NCBI GenBank assembly: GCA_937860115.1
Contig: CALMBI010000178.1
Location: 1 to 6,206, forward strand
Length of the DNA: 6,206 nt
DNA from: an uncultured Arcobacter sp.
GTDB taxonomy: Bacteria > Campylobacterota > Campylobacteria > Campylobacterales > Arcobacteraceae
Reading direction: 5' to 3'
Numbering within the stretch: position 1 is the stretch's first letter; the number at the start of each line of letters is the position of its first letter. Shown in pieces: positions 1-6,169 of the stretch. The position numbers and the translations under genes were made by a program. Under the pieces are notes generated by a model that made no database searches, was not told the DNA's origin, and saw only the letters and a program-made list of their open reading frames with translations.

Positions 1-2405
1 ACAAGCCTGAGATCTTAAAACCGATCGTTCACTATAAAGAGAATAAAATTCTTGAACGATTTGGTGTTAAATTTTTTGAAAACAATATTAATGATATAAC
101 TACTTCAGGTGTTCCTGATGATTATATCCTCTCCACTGGAGATAGTTTGAAAATTTCTGTTTATGGGTTGTCTGAATATGAGGGAGAATTAGAAATTAAC
201 AAAGATGGTAAGATCGTTATTCCTCAAATTGGGTCATTAACAATTCGAGGATTAAAATACAAAATCGCTAAGGGAATGATTTATAGTAAATTGAAAGCAA
301 CTTATCCAAATACTGCTATTAATATAACAATTGGAAATACCAGTCCATTTACTGTAAGTGTAGTTGGTGAAGTTAAAAAGCCTGGTCTTTATACAGTAAA
401 TGCTTTAGCAAAAGTGAAAGATGCACTTACATTAGCGAAAGGTATTAGCGATATTGGTTCGATGAGAAATATTGAAGTGAAAAGAAATGGTAAAACAGTT
501 TCTACATTTGATTTGTATGAATTATTAAAAGGTGGAAAAACTAATGGTGATGTCTATTTATATCCTGGTGATGTAATATTTGTACCAATAGCTAAAAATA
601 TTATTTATCTTGATGGAAATGTTAAATCACCAGCAATATATGAAGTAAAAAACAATGAAACATTGAAAGATCTAATTCAATTATCTGGAGGAGCTAATAG
701 TGATTCTTCACAAACAGCACGAATTTTTAGAAGTGAAAATGGTACTAGAACTCTTTTTGAAGCACAATTACATGAAAAAATTGTACTACATGATGGTGAT
801 AAAGTAGTTGTTGGAAAGTTATCTGATGTGATAGATAATCAAGTTTATTTATATGGAAATATTTATCAAAATGAAGCTATTTCTATAGCAAAAAATGATA
901 CAGTAGGTACTTTATTTAAAAGATTGGTCACTTTTTATGGTAAAGAAAAAGTTCTTATGCCAAATACAGACATGAATTACTTCCTAGTGAAGCGAGTTGA
1001 TAAAAATACACTTGAACCAAAAATTCTCTCAGGAAATTTATCTTCTGCTTTAAGTGGTGATAAATCATTGGATGTGGAGCTTCAAAGTGAAGATAAAATT
1101 TTTATTTTTAATCAATCGATTACAGATGATATTAAATATATTTCAGTAGATGGAGAAGTTTTAAGAAAGGGTAAGTTTAAATATTTTACTGGAATGAAGC
1201 TTATTGATGCACTGATGGTAGCTGGTACAAAAAAAGAATCAGATCTTAAACATATTAAAGTTACATCAGTAAATGACAATACTTATGATATTAAATATTA
1301 TAATAATGAAGAAGCTGCAAAAATAATTTTAAATCCATATGATGATATCAATATTAGTAATTTTACTACAAATAGTGATTTTGAACAAATTACAATTAAT
1401 GGTGCAGTTTTAAATAGTGGCACATATAATTATTCAAAAGATATGACTATTAACGATTTAGTTAATTTAGCTGGTGGTTTAATGCAAAATGCAAACAAAG
1501 AACATTTTGAACTTGTTTCTTATACTGTAAAAAATGGTGTGAGAGAACACACAGTAAAATTACTTAATCTAAAAGATTCGATGGAGAAAAATCTTAAATT
1601 GAATTCATTTGATGAGGTGATGATTCGATCAATAAGCCAATGGGGTGAGTCAAAAACAATTACTTTAAATGGGGAAGTCCATTATCCTGGTATATATACT
1701 ATTATGCCAGGTGAAAAACTCTCAAGTGTATTGAGAAGAGCAGGTGGTTTTAAAAATAGTGCGTTTTTACAAGGTGCGGTATATACAAGGCTTGATATAC
1801 AAAAACTGCAACAAGATGCATTTAAAAAACAACTTGATGATCTAGAATCGTCAATGCTATATCTTTCAACCCAACCTGATGAAGCTGGAAAATCCTCTAA
1901 TTCAGCTGAATTATTACAAGTATTAGATTCGATCAGAAAAAGAGGAGAAGAAACAGAAATGATTGGAAGATTATCTGTTAAATTAGATGAGAATTTGGAA
2001 TCATTTGAAAAAAGTCCTTATGATATTGTATTGAAAGCTGGTGATACACTGACTATTCCTGAAAAAGAACAATCAGTTGCAATTATGGGTGAAGTAATGA
2101 ATACAACTGCAGTTACTTATGTACCTGGCACTTCAATTTGGGATTATCTTGATCAAGCAGGAGGATTAAAACAAAGTGGAGATGAGGAAGGTATTTTTGT
2201 TGTAAAAGCAAATGGTGAAGCAAAACGATTAAAAAAATATTTTTTATATGGGTTTGTATCGCCGGATATTGAAGCGGGAGACACTATTGTTGTACCATTT
2301 AATGTTGATAGATTTAGTGGATTGAAATTTGCTAAGGACATAACTGGTATCATTTATCAAATTGCAGTTTCAGCAGCAGCACTTAAAACAGTTGGAGCTT
2401 TATAA
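1..2405 (+). CDS. Multi-SLBB polysaccharide export protein (OtnA/WbfF-like), 5' partial
   Basis: The reading frame is open from base 3 to the TAA at 2403-2405 (800 residues here), so the true start and the expected signal peptide lie left of the window. The TTG at 147 is an internal Leu codon, not a start. Numbering from base 3: residues 17-25 (LERFGVKFF) and the DDYILSTGDSLKISVYG stretch near 39-55 open a Poly_export domain running to about 111. Seven SLBB-like repeats follow, each opening with a G-[EN]-V-type turn, at about 117, 200, 281, 379, 462, 552 and 692. A charged helical insertion (about 597-673) splits repeat six. The end, IIYQIAVSAAALKTVGAL, resembles the C-terminal helix of Wza-type exporters. 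E. coli Wza has only 379 residues; the length and layout fit the OtnA/WbfF group. It probably carries capsule, O-antigen or exopolysaccharide across the periplasm and outer membrane. The polymer is unknown. The next gene is translationally coupled. Confidence 0.88.
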   Translation, partial: KPEILKPIVHYKENKILERFGVKFFENNINDITTSGVPDDYILSTGDSLKISVYGLSEYEGELEINKDGKIVIPQIGSLTIRGLKYKIAKGMIYSKLKATYPNTAINITIGNTSPFTVSVVGEVKKPGLYTVNALAKVKDALTLAKGISDIGSMRNIEVKRNGKTVSTFDLYELLKGGKTNGDVYLYPGDVIFVPIAKNIIYLDGNVKSPAIYEVKNNETLKDLIQLSGGANSDSSQTARIFRSENGTRTLFEAQLHEKIVLHDGDKVVVGKLSDVIDNQVYLYGNIYQNEAISIAKNDTVGTLFKRLVTFYGKEKVLMPNTDMNYFLVKRVDKNTLEPKILSGNLSSALSGDKSLDVELQSEDKIFIFNQSITDDIKYISVDGEVLRKGKFKYFTGMKLIDALMVAGTKKESDLKHIKVTSVNDNTYDIKYYNNEEAAKIILNPYDDINISNFTTNSDFEQITINGAVLNSGTYNYSKDMTINDLVNLAGGLMQNANKEHFELVSYTVKNGVREHTVKLLNLKDSMEKNLKLNSFDEVMIRSISQWGESKTITLNGEVHYPGIYTIMPGEKLSSVLRRAGGFKNSAFLQGAVYTRLDIQKLQQDAFKKQLDDLESSMLYLSTQPDEAGKSSNSAELLQVLDSIRKRGEETEMIGRLSVKLDENLESFEKSPYDIVLKAGDTLTIPEKEQSVAIMGEVMNTTAVTYVPGTSIWDYLDQAGGLKQSGDEEGIFVVKANGEAKRLKKYFLYGFVSPDIEAGDTIVVPFNVDRFSGLKFAKDITGIIYQIAVSAAALKTVGAL
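2394..2397 (+). promoter_or_regulatory. Ribosome binding site of the Wzz-like gene
   Basis: GGAG lies 7 bases before the ATG at 2405, inside the last codons of the SLBB gene. It supports the ATG in the TAATG stop/start overlap and indicates coupled translation of the two export proteins. Confidence 0.7.
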
Positions 2406-3361
2406 TGGAAAATATTCATAATAATACTCAGCAATTAGAAGAAGACGAAATTGATTTAAGAGAATTAGCAAAAACCATAGGAAGATACAAATGGAAGATT
2501 TTATTTTTTTCTATAATAGTGACAGGACTTGCCGTTGTATTTGCTTTAAGTAAGCCAAATGAGTATGAATCAGCAACACTTCTTATGCCACAAGAAAATG
2601 CAAAACCTAGTATTGGTGGTGGACTTGCTGCACTAGCTGGAATGGCTGGAGTTGATGTGGGAAGTGGTGGAAATCCAGGTCCTGAAGAATCATTTAATGC
2701 GCTTTTAAATAATTATGATTTTATGAAAGAATTTGCACTGCAACATCAATTACATGTAAAACTCAATTCAAGTGAATCAGAAAAAAATTATCAATTTGCT
2801 CTAGGATATGATGGTATTTATAAGATCTTAAAGGGTGAAAATAACTCTACATCAGAGGTGTCACAAGAGGAACTTCTGTTTAACACAGTTCAAAGTTTAG
2901 AAAAAATAATAGTTGTAGCTGCCGATAAAAAATCTGGAATTTTAACAATGTCAGCAAAACACAATGATCCATATATGGCACAATATTTGGTTGAGAGTTT
3001 TTTAAAATATGCTAGTGATTTTCTGAAACAAAAAGATATGAAAGATAATGCGAAACAAATAGTGTATTACAATGATGCTATCAGTAAAACAAGTGATATC
3101 GCACTTAAAGTCAAACTTGCAGAGCTTGCTTCTGCACTTATCCAAAAGAAAGTACTAAGTGATGCAAATGAATTTTATAATGTAAAACAATTCACAAAAC
3201 CACAAATCGCTTATGTCAAGGATAAAGTTGGACCAAAGCGAGCTTTGATTGTTGTAGTTGCTTTTGTTACATCATTTATTTTAGGAATATTTGGAGTATT
3301 TTTTATAGAATTTTTAAAAGGGAATAAAGAAGAGGAAAGCTCAAAAGATACTCTAGTTTAA
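2405..3361 (+). CDS. Wzz/chain-length determinant family polysaccharide co-polymerase
   Basis: This 318-residue inner-membrane protein has the polysaccharide co-polymerase (PCP) layout. A cytoplasmic N-terminus contains EIDLRELAKTIGRYKWKI. The first membrane helix is at about 31-49, followed by YESATLLMP at about 54-62, typical of Wzz proteins. A Gly-rich stretch (about 71-93) and a mostly helical periplasmic domain come next. The Pro-Lys-Arg preceding the second membrane helix (about 277-303) is the usual PCP signature. A short charged tail (residues 304-318) ends the protein, with no Walker motifs or Tyr-rich cluster, so it is a kinase-less PCP that sets modal chain length. Its ATG overlaps the stop of the SLBB exporter by one base, so the two are probably co-translated and work in the same export pathway, as OtnA and OtnB do in V. 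cholerae O139. The last codons lie in a 26-bp palindrome shared with the end of priA; the two stop codons overlap, convergent. A KpsE-like capsule role is an alternative. Confidence 0.88.
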   Translation: MENIHNNTQQLEEDEIDLRELAKTIGRYKWKILFFSIIVTGLAVVFALSKPNEYESATLLMPQENAKPSIGGGLAALAGMAGVDVGSGGNPGPEESFNALLNNYDFMKEFALQHQLHVKLNSSESEKNYQFALGYDGIYKILKGENNSTSEVSQEELLFNTVQSLEKIIVVAADKKSGILTMSAKHNDPYMAQYLVESFLKYASDFLKQKDMKDNAKQIVYYNDAISKTSDIALKVKLAELASALIQKKVLSDANEFYNVKQFTKPQIAYVKDKVGPKRALIVVVAFVTSFILGIFGVFFIEFLKGNKEEESSKDTLV

Positions 3362-3372
3362 ACTAGAGTATC
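3347..3372. terminator. Perfect 26-bp palindrome over convergent stop codons, probable bidirectional terminator
   Basis: The half-site GATACTCTAGTTT is followed directly by its exact reverse complement, centred between 3359 and 3360. The RNA of either strand can fold into a hairpin with a 10-11 bp stem and a 4-6 base loop. Read on the - strand (after priA) the stem is followed by UUUUGAGC, a short U tract. Read on the + strand it is followed by CAUAUCG, with no U tract. Intrinsic termination is therefore more credible for the priA operon; for the wzz transcript the hairpin may mainly protect the 3' end. The palindrome contains the last four sense codons and the stop codon of both genes. Confidence 0.65.
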
Positions 3373-5214
3373 CATATCGATTGTAGCATATGGAGAATCA
3401 ATAGAGTGTAAAAACTCTAAGATTTTTTTCACATCTTTCCCTCTAACTAAAATTTCGTATCTGTATCTATTTGCAATTTTAAAAATCTCACACTCTTTAA
3501 ATCCTACAAGTTCAATCTCTTGATGAAAACGGATAATTTGATTGACATATAATTCCATCAACTCTTTTGCTTTTTGATGATTTGTATGGCTAAAAATAAC
3601 CCTTGCAAGTCGTATATTAGGTGGATAAATCTCTCCTCTTTCAACGAGTTCATTTTCTAAAAAATCATTATAATCAGATTGTTCCATATAAGTTTCAAAG
3701 AAATCTTGATTCTTTGTTTGAATTATCACTTCCCCTTTCCCATTTCTTCCACTTCGACCTGCGATTTGAAGTGCAAGGGAAAGGGCTTTTTCTTTTGCTT
3801 TGTAGCTTGTCATATTGAGTACTGAATCGATTCCTAAAATGATCGCTAATGTAACATTATGGTAATCATGACCTTTTGATAACATCTGCGTACCTATTAA
3901 GATATCGATTTTGTTTTGATTAAATTCTTTCAGTATTTTTTTGAGTGATGTTTCATTTTTTACGCTATCTCTATCAAATGTAGCTATCGATTTATCAGGA
4001 AAAACTTCTAAAAGTTGCTCTTGGAGCTCATTGGTACCAAGTCGATAGTTTTTTAAAATTCCTGTTTTACAAGAGGGACAAATGTCTATTATTTGTTGTG
4101 TGTAGTTGCAATAGTGACATTTGAGTGCTTTGTGATTTTTATGAAGACTAAGAGCAACTGAACAAAATGGACATTCTAAAGCTTTCCCACAATCAGAACA
4201 TATTTGGTATTTAAAATTTGCTCGTGTTGGTAAAAAGATGATTGTTTGCTCATTTTGTTTCAGTTTTTTATCTATTTTTTCTATTAAAAGTTGGTTTAGT
4301 TTGAGGTTAGAATTATCATAAATAAATGATTTTTCTGTCTTATAAAAAGTCTCTTTTAGCCTAAAATATGGGACTTTTGAAAAAGAATTAAGAGATGGTG
4401 TTGCACTTCCTAAGATCACTTGAATGTTATACTTTTGTGAAATATAAAGTGCTAGATCTCTCACATGAAGCCTTGGTTTTTGTTCAGATTTATAAGAATC
4501 ATCGTGCTCTTCATCAACTATAATAAGTCCAAGATTAGGATAGGGCAAAAAGAGTGCAGATCTTGCTCCTGCAATTATTTTAACTTCATTTGAAGCTAGT
4601 TTGTCAAGGATCTCATTTTTCTTTTTTTGAGTGATTTTAGAGTGCCATATAGCTACTCTTGATCCAAAAACTTTTAAAAGTCTTTGTTCCATTTGTGGAG
4701 TTAGTGCGATCTCTGGTAGAAGATAAACACTGTTTTTATTCTGGTTGAGTGCATCTTCGATCGCTTTGATATAGATCTCTGTTTTTCCACTACCTGTATT
4801 GGCAAAAAGGAGTGAACGTTTGTGTTCTTTTGTAAAATTGTATGCTTCTTTTTGTTTTTGTGAAAGTTGAATCTCTGAAGTAAAATTATTATTTTGATCA
4901 GATTTTCTTTCTTGTTTTATAAATGGAATAAAAAGTCCTAATGCCTCACCTATTGAACAAACATAATATTTAGCAATAAACTCTCCTATATGAATCGTTT
5001 GTTGCGTGTAATATCTATTTGTAATATGTGTTATCTCTACACATTTAAAGCTCGGTTGCATAACTTTTTTTATTACAACACCTAAAGAAAGCTCTTTTCT
5101 GTTTTTTAAAGCAACTTCTACAACCGCTCCAATCTCAATTTCTAGATCACTTTCGTAAGTGAGTGGTTCAAGCGGAGATTTTAAAAGTGAAATAAGATAA
5201 TAAAAAGTGCTCAA
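3358..5214 (-). CDS. priA: Primosomal protein N' (replication restart helicase PriA)
   Basis: PriA is a DEAH-type 3'-5' helicase that recognises stalled forks and reloads the replisome. Numbered from the TTG at 5214 (618 residues): the 3'-DNA-binding domain is about 1-100 (LLKSPLEPLTY; YYVCSIGEALGLFIPF). Walker A GSGKT is at 141-145, DEEH at 234-237 and GSATPS at 269-274. Eight zinc-binding Cys occur as four CxxC pairs (339/342, 348/351, 366/369, 379/382). GTQMLSKGHD starts at 441 and QIAGRSGR at 483. The Walker A Lys is at 144, against about 230 in E. coli: only a linker of about 20 residues separates the DNA-binding and helicase domains, so the winged-helix domain seems absent. This start is preferred because AAAAGG lies 7 bases upstream, TTG overlaps the pilin-gene TGA as TTGA, and the protein then opens directly with the family N-terminus. 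A TTG at 5232, adding MPKGKK, is possible but has a poorer ribosome site. The gene converges on the wzz-like gene. Confidence 0.95.
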   Translation of the reverse strand: MSTFYYLISLLKSPLEPLTYESDLEIEIGAVVEVALKNRKELSLGVVIKKVMQPSFKCVEITHITNRYYTQQTIHIGEFIAKYYVCSIGEALGLFIPFIKQERKSDQNNNFTSEIQLSQKQKEAYNFTKEHKRSLLFANTGSGKTEIYIKAIEDALNQNKNSVYLLPEIALTPQMEQRLLKVFGSRVAIWHSKITQKKKNEILDKLASNEVKIIAGARSALFLPYPNLGLIIVDEEHDDSYKSEQKPRLHVRDLALYISQKYNIQVILGSATPSLNSFSKVPYFRLKETFYKTEKSFIYDNSNLKLNQLLIEKIDKKLKQNEQTIIFLPTRANFKYQICSDCGKALECPFCSVALSLHKNHKALKCHYCNYTQQIIDICPSCKTGILKNYRLGTNELQEQLLEVFPDKSIATFDRDSVKNETSLKKILKEFNQNKIDILIGTQMLSKGHDYHNVTLAIILGIDSVLNMTSYKAKEKALSLALQIAGRSGRNGKGEVIIQTKNQDFFETYMEQSDYNDFLENELVERGEIYPPNIRLARVIFSHTNHQKAKELMELYVNQIIRFHQEIELVGFKECEIFKIANRYRYEILVRGKDVKKILEFLHSIDSPYATIDMDTLV

Positions 5215-5648
5215 TTTTTTACCTTTTGGCAAAGTGATTCTTTTATGTCACAATCAAAAAGCATCTCATTAGAATCATAATAAAACTCTAATGATTCATC
5301 AGATGAAAAATGAAATTGGTATGTAGTGTCATCTATTTTAGACCAACCATCATTTTCATTTGAAACAAATGGTTTTTTGAGAATTTTAGAAAAAAGAAAC
5401 TGATTATCATCTTCAAGAGTTGATAGATTGTAAGGTTGGTTTTTCATTGTTTGCATATTTTTATAACTATGTAATCCTAATTGTATAGTTGCGATATCTG
5501 ATCTTAATTTATCAAATTTTGCTTCATCTAGAGTATTGAAAAAATTGGGTAATGATAAGGTTGTAACTATAGAGAGAATAAGAATAACAAAAATAATCTC
5601 TATAATCGAAAATGATTTATAAAAACTAATCTTGTGAAATTTTGTCAT
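5211..5648 (-). CDS. Type IV pilin-like / pseudopilin protein with prepilin N-terminus
   Basis: This is a 145-residue protein with a class III (prepilin) signal. A basic leader of 12 residues ends in KS, followed by FSIIEIIFVILILSIVTTLSLP. Cleavage is expected between S12 and F13, with the conserved Glu at +5 (E17) and a hydrophobic helix of about 20 residues. The residue at -1 is Ser rather than the usual Gly. The remainder is a small soluble domain with two Cys near the C-terminus (C133 and C140), possibly a disulfide pair. The size suits a minor pilin or a pseudopilin of a type II secretion or DNA-uptake machine; which one cannot be told from the sequence. The ATG at 5648 is the only usable start, since a TAG precedes it in frame. 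It has no good ribosome site and overlaps the ZapA-like gene by 23 bases, so translation is probably coupled. It precedes priA, with no obvious functional link. Confidence 0.85.
   Translation of the reverse strand: MTKFHKISFYKSFSIIEIIFVILILSIVTTLSLPNFFNTLDEAKFDKLRSDIATIQLGLHSYKNMQTMKNQPYNLSTLEDDNQFLFSKILKKPFVSNENDGWSKIDDTTYQFHFSSDESLEFYYDSNEMLFDCDIKESLCQKVKN
5222..5227 (-). promoter_or_regulatory. Ribosome binding site deciding the priA start
   Basis: On the minus strand AAAAGG stands 7 bases before the TTG at 5214-5212. The alternative in-frame TTG at 5232-5230 has only a weak AAAGA-like element upstream. This favours the shorter PriA. Confidence 0.55.
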
Positions 5649-5847
5649 CTAATCTAGAAGAAAGTGCCTCTAATGATCTTTCTAATTCTGCATGTTCATA
5701 AGTTTTTTTGATGTATGCAAGTAAAAGGTCTGATGTATCTATGTTTTTTTCAAGATCTAAATATTTTTTGATACCTTGTTCCATTTTTTTATCTTCATCT
5801 GGACCAATATCAACAGTATATGCTTTATGATTGATGTGAAACGTCAC
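5626..5847 (-). CDS. ZapA-like cell division protein
   Basis: A 73-residue acidic/basic helical protein without signal peptide or membrane segment. The N-terminus (FHINHKAYTVDIG, residues 3-15) looks like the short beta hairpin that opens ZapA proteins. It is followed by PDEDKKMEQGIKKYLDL and NIDTSDLLLAYIKKTYEHAELERSLEAL, matching the ZapA pattern of an amphipathic helix, a short turn and a long coiled-coil helix. ZapA binds FtsZ and crosslinks protofilaments at the division ring. Typical ZapA proteins are about 85-110 residues, so this is a short version and the assignment rests on pattern only. The start is a GTG with AGGGAG 6 bases upstream, a strong site. The gene overlaps the preceding coiled-coil gene by 23 bases and the following pilin-like gene by 23 bases. 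An unrelated small coiled-coil protein is the main alternative. Confidence 0.62.
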   Translation of the reverse strand: MTFHINHKAYTVDIGPDEDKKMEQGIKKYLDLEKNIDTSDLLLAYIKKTYEHAELERSLEALSSRLDDKISQD

Positions 5848-6064
5848 TTACAGCTCCCTGTTTTTTGATATCTGACATTTGTTGTAATGCTTTATCGATG
5901 TTGAGTAACATATTTTCATTGTTTCTTTTTAATTTGTCATTAAGATCATTTAATTGATAAATATCATGCATTAAAGACTCTTTTTGCGCTTTGAGATTAT
6001 CAATTTGTTCCAACAATGAATCGACTTGAAGATTTAATTTTTCTACTATATACATAAGACTCAT
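5825..6064 (-). CDS. Small coiled-coil protein, possibly ZapB-like
   Basis: A 79-residue cytoplasmic protein, almost entirely heptad-patterned from about residue 6 to 68 (VEKLNLQVDSLLEQIDNLKAQ onward), with a short polar tail. There is no signal peptide and no Cys. I do not recognise it as a specific family. Its size and all-helical make-up, and its place directly before a ZapA-like gene, suggest a ZapB-type partner: E. coli ZapB is an 81-residue coiled coil that binds ZapA at the division ring. Some gammaproteobacteria also have a small coiled-coil gene next to zapA. The ATG at 6064 has no ribosome site and overlaps a TATAAT sequence; a second ATG at 6055 (Met4) lies exactly where a transcript from that box would begin. 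The true protein may therefore be 76 residues on a leaderless mRNA. It is the first gene of the minus-strand operon. Confidence 0.72.
   Translation of the reverse strand: MSLMYIVEKLNLQVDSLLEQIDNLKAQKESLMHDIYQLNDLNDKLKRNNENMLLNIDKALQQMSDIKKQGAVSDVSHQS
5854..5859 (-). promoter_or_regulatory. Ribosome binding site of the ZapA-like gene
   Basis: On the minus strand AGGGAG lies 6 bases before the GTG at 5847-5845, inside the coding sequence of the preceding gene. It supports the GTG start and the 23-base overlap. Confidence 0.7.
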
Positions 6065-6068
6065 TATA
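6063..6068 (-). promoter_or_regulatory. Candidate -10 box of the minus-strand operon
   Basis: A perfect TATAAT on the minus strand is preceded by an AT-rich stretch (ATTATTTTAG) and has no clear -35 box, as is common in Campylobacterota sigma-70 promoters. Seven bases follow before the A of the ATG at 6055. It would drive the coiled-coil, zapA-like, pilin-like and priA genes. It overlaps the upstream ATG at 6064, so box and that start cannot both be used on the same transcript. Confidence 0.45.
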
Positions 6069-6076
6069 CTAAAATA

Positions 6077-6092
6077 ATCATAAATTTATGAT
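6077..6092. repeat. Perfect 16-bp palindrome in the divergent intergenic region
   Basis: ATCATAAATTTATGAT is its own reverse complement. Its centre (6084.5) is equidistant, to the base, from TATAAT on the minus strand (6063-6068) and TACAAT on the plus strand (6101-6106). It covers the -35 position of both candidate promoters, so it could be an operator for a dimeric regulator. AT-rich sequence yields such palindromes by chance at a modest rate, so the function is inferred. Confidence 0.4.
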
Positions 6093-6100
6093 CTTTTGTG

Positions 6101-6106
6101 TACAAT
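6101..6106 (+). promoter_or_regulatory. Candidate -10 box of the rightward gene
   Basis: TACAAT preceded by TTTTGTG is the best -10-like sequence before the TTG start at 6170. It would give an untranslated leader of roughly 55 bases. No recognisable -35 box is present. Weak evidence. Confidence 0.3.
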
Positions 6107-6158
6107 CTACCTATTAAATTTCATTAAATATTAATAAAAATTTCAAAATATTTAAAAT

Positions 6159-6164
6159 GAGGAG
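6159..6164 (+). promoter_or_regulatory. Ribosome binding site of the right-edge gene
   Basis: GAGGAG stands 5 bases before the TTG at 6170. It decides between this TTG and the ATG at 6157, which also opens a free frame to the edge but has no ribosome site in front of it. Confidence 0.65.
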
Positions 6165-6169
6165 CTTCT

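Noticed and set aside
147..149. TTG as the start of the SLBB protein
   Set aside because: The frame is open to the left edge and codes for family sequence (LERFG..., DDYILSTGD...) upstream; this TTG is the Leu of GDSLKISVYG.
2153..2353. 66-codon open frame on the minus strand
   Set aside because: It lies antisense inside the seventh SLBB repeat, has no ribosome site or family resemblance, and is a shadow of the real gene.
3621..3818. 65-codon open frame on the plus strand
   Set aside because: It is antisense to conserved priA helicase motifs; its hydrophobic, Phe/Leu-rich sequence is what Lys/Glu-rich coding gives in reverse.
5215..5232. PriA start at the TTG at 5232 (MPKGKK extension)
   Set aside because: The ribosome site is weaker than at 5214 and the extra residues precede the normal family N-terminus. 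Not excluded.
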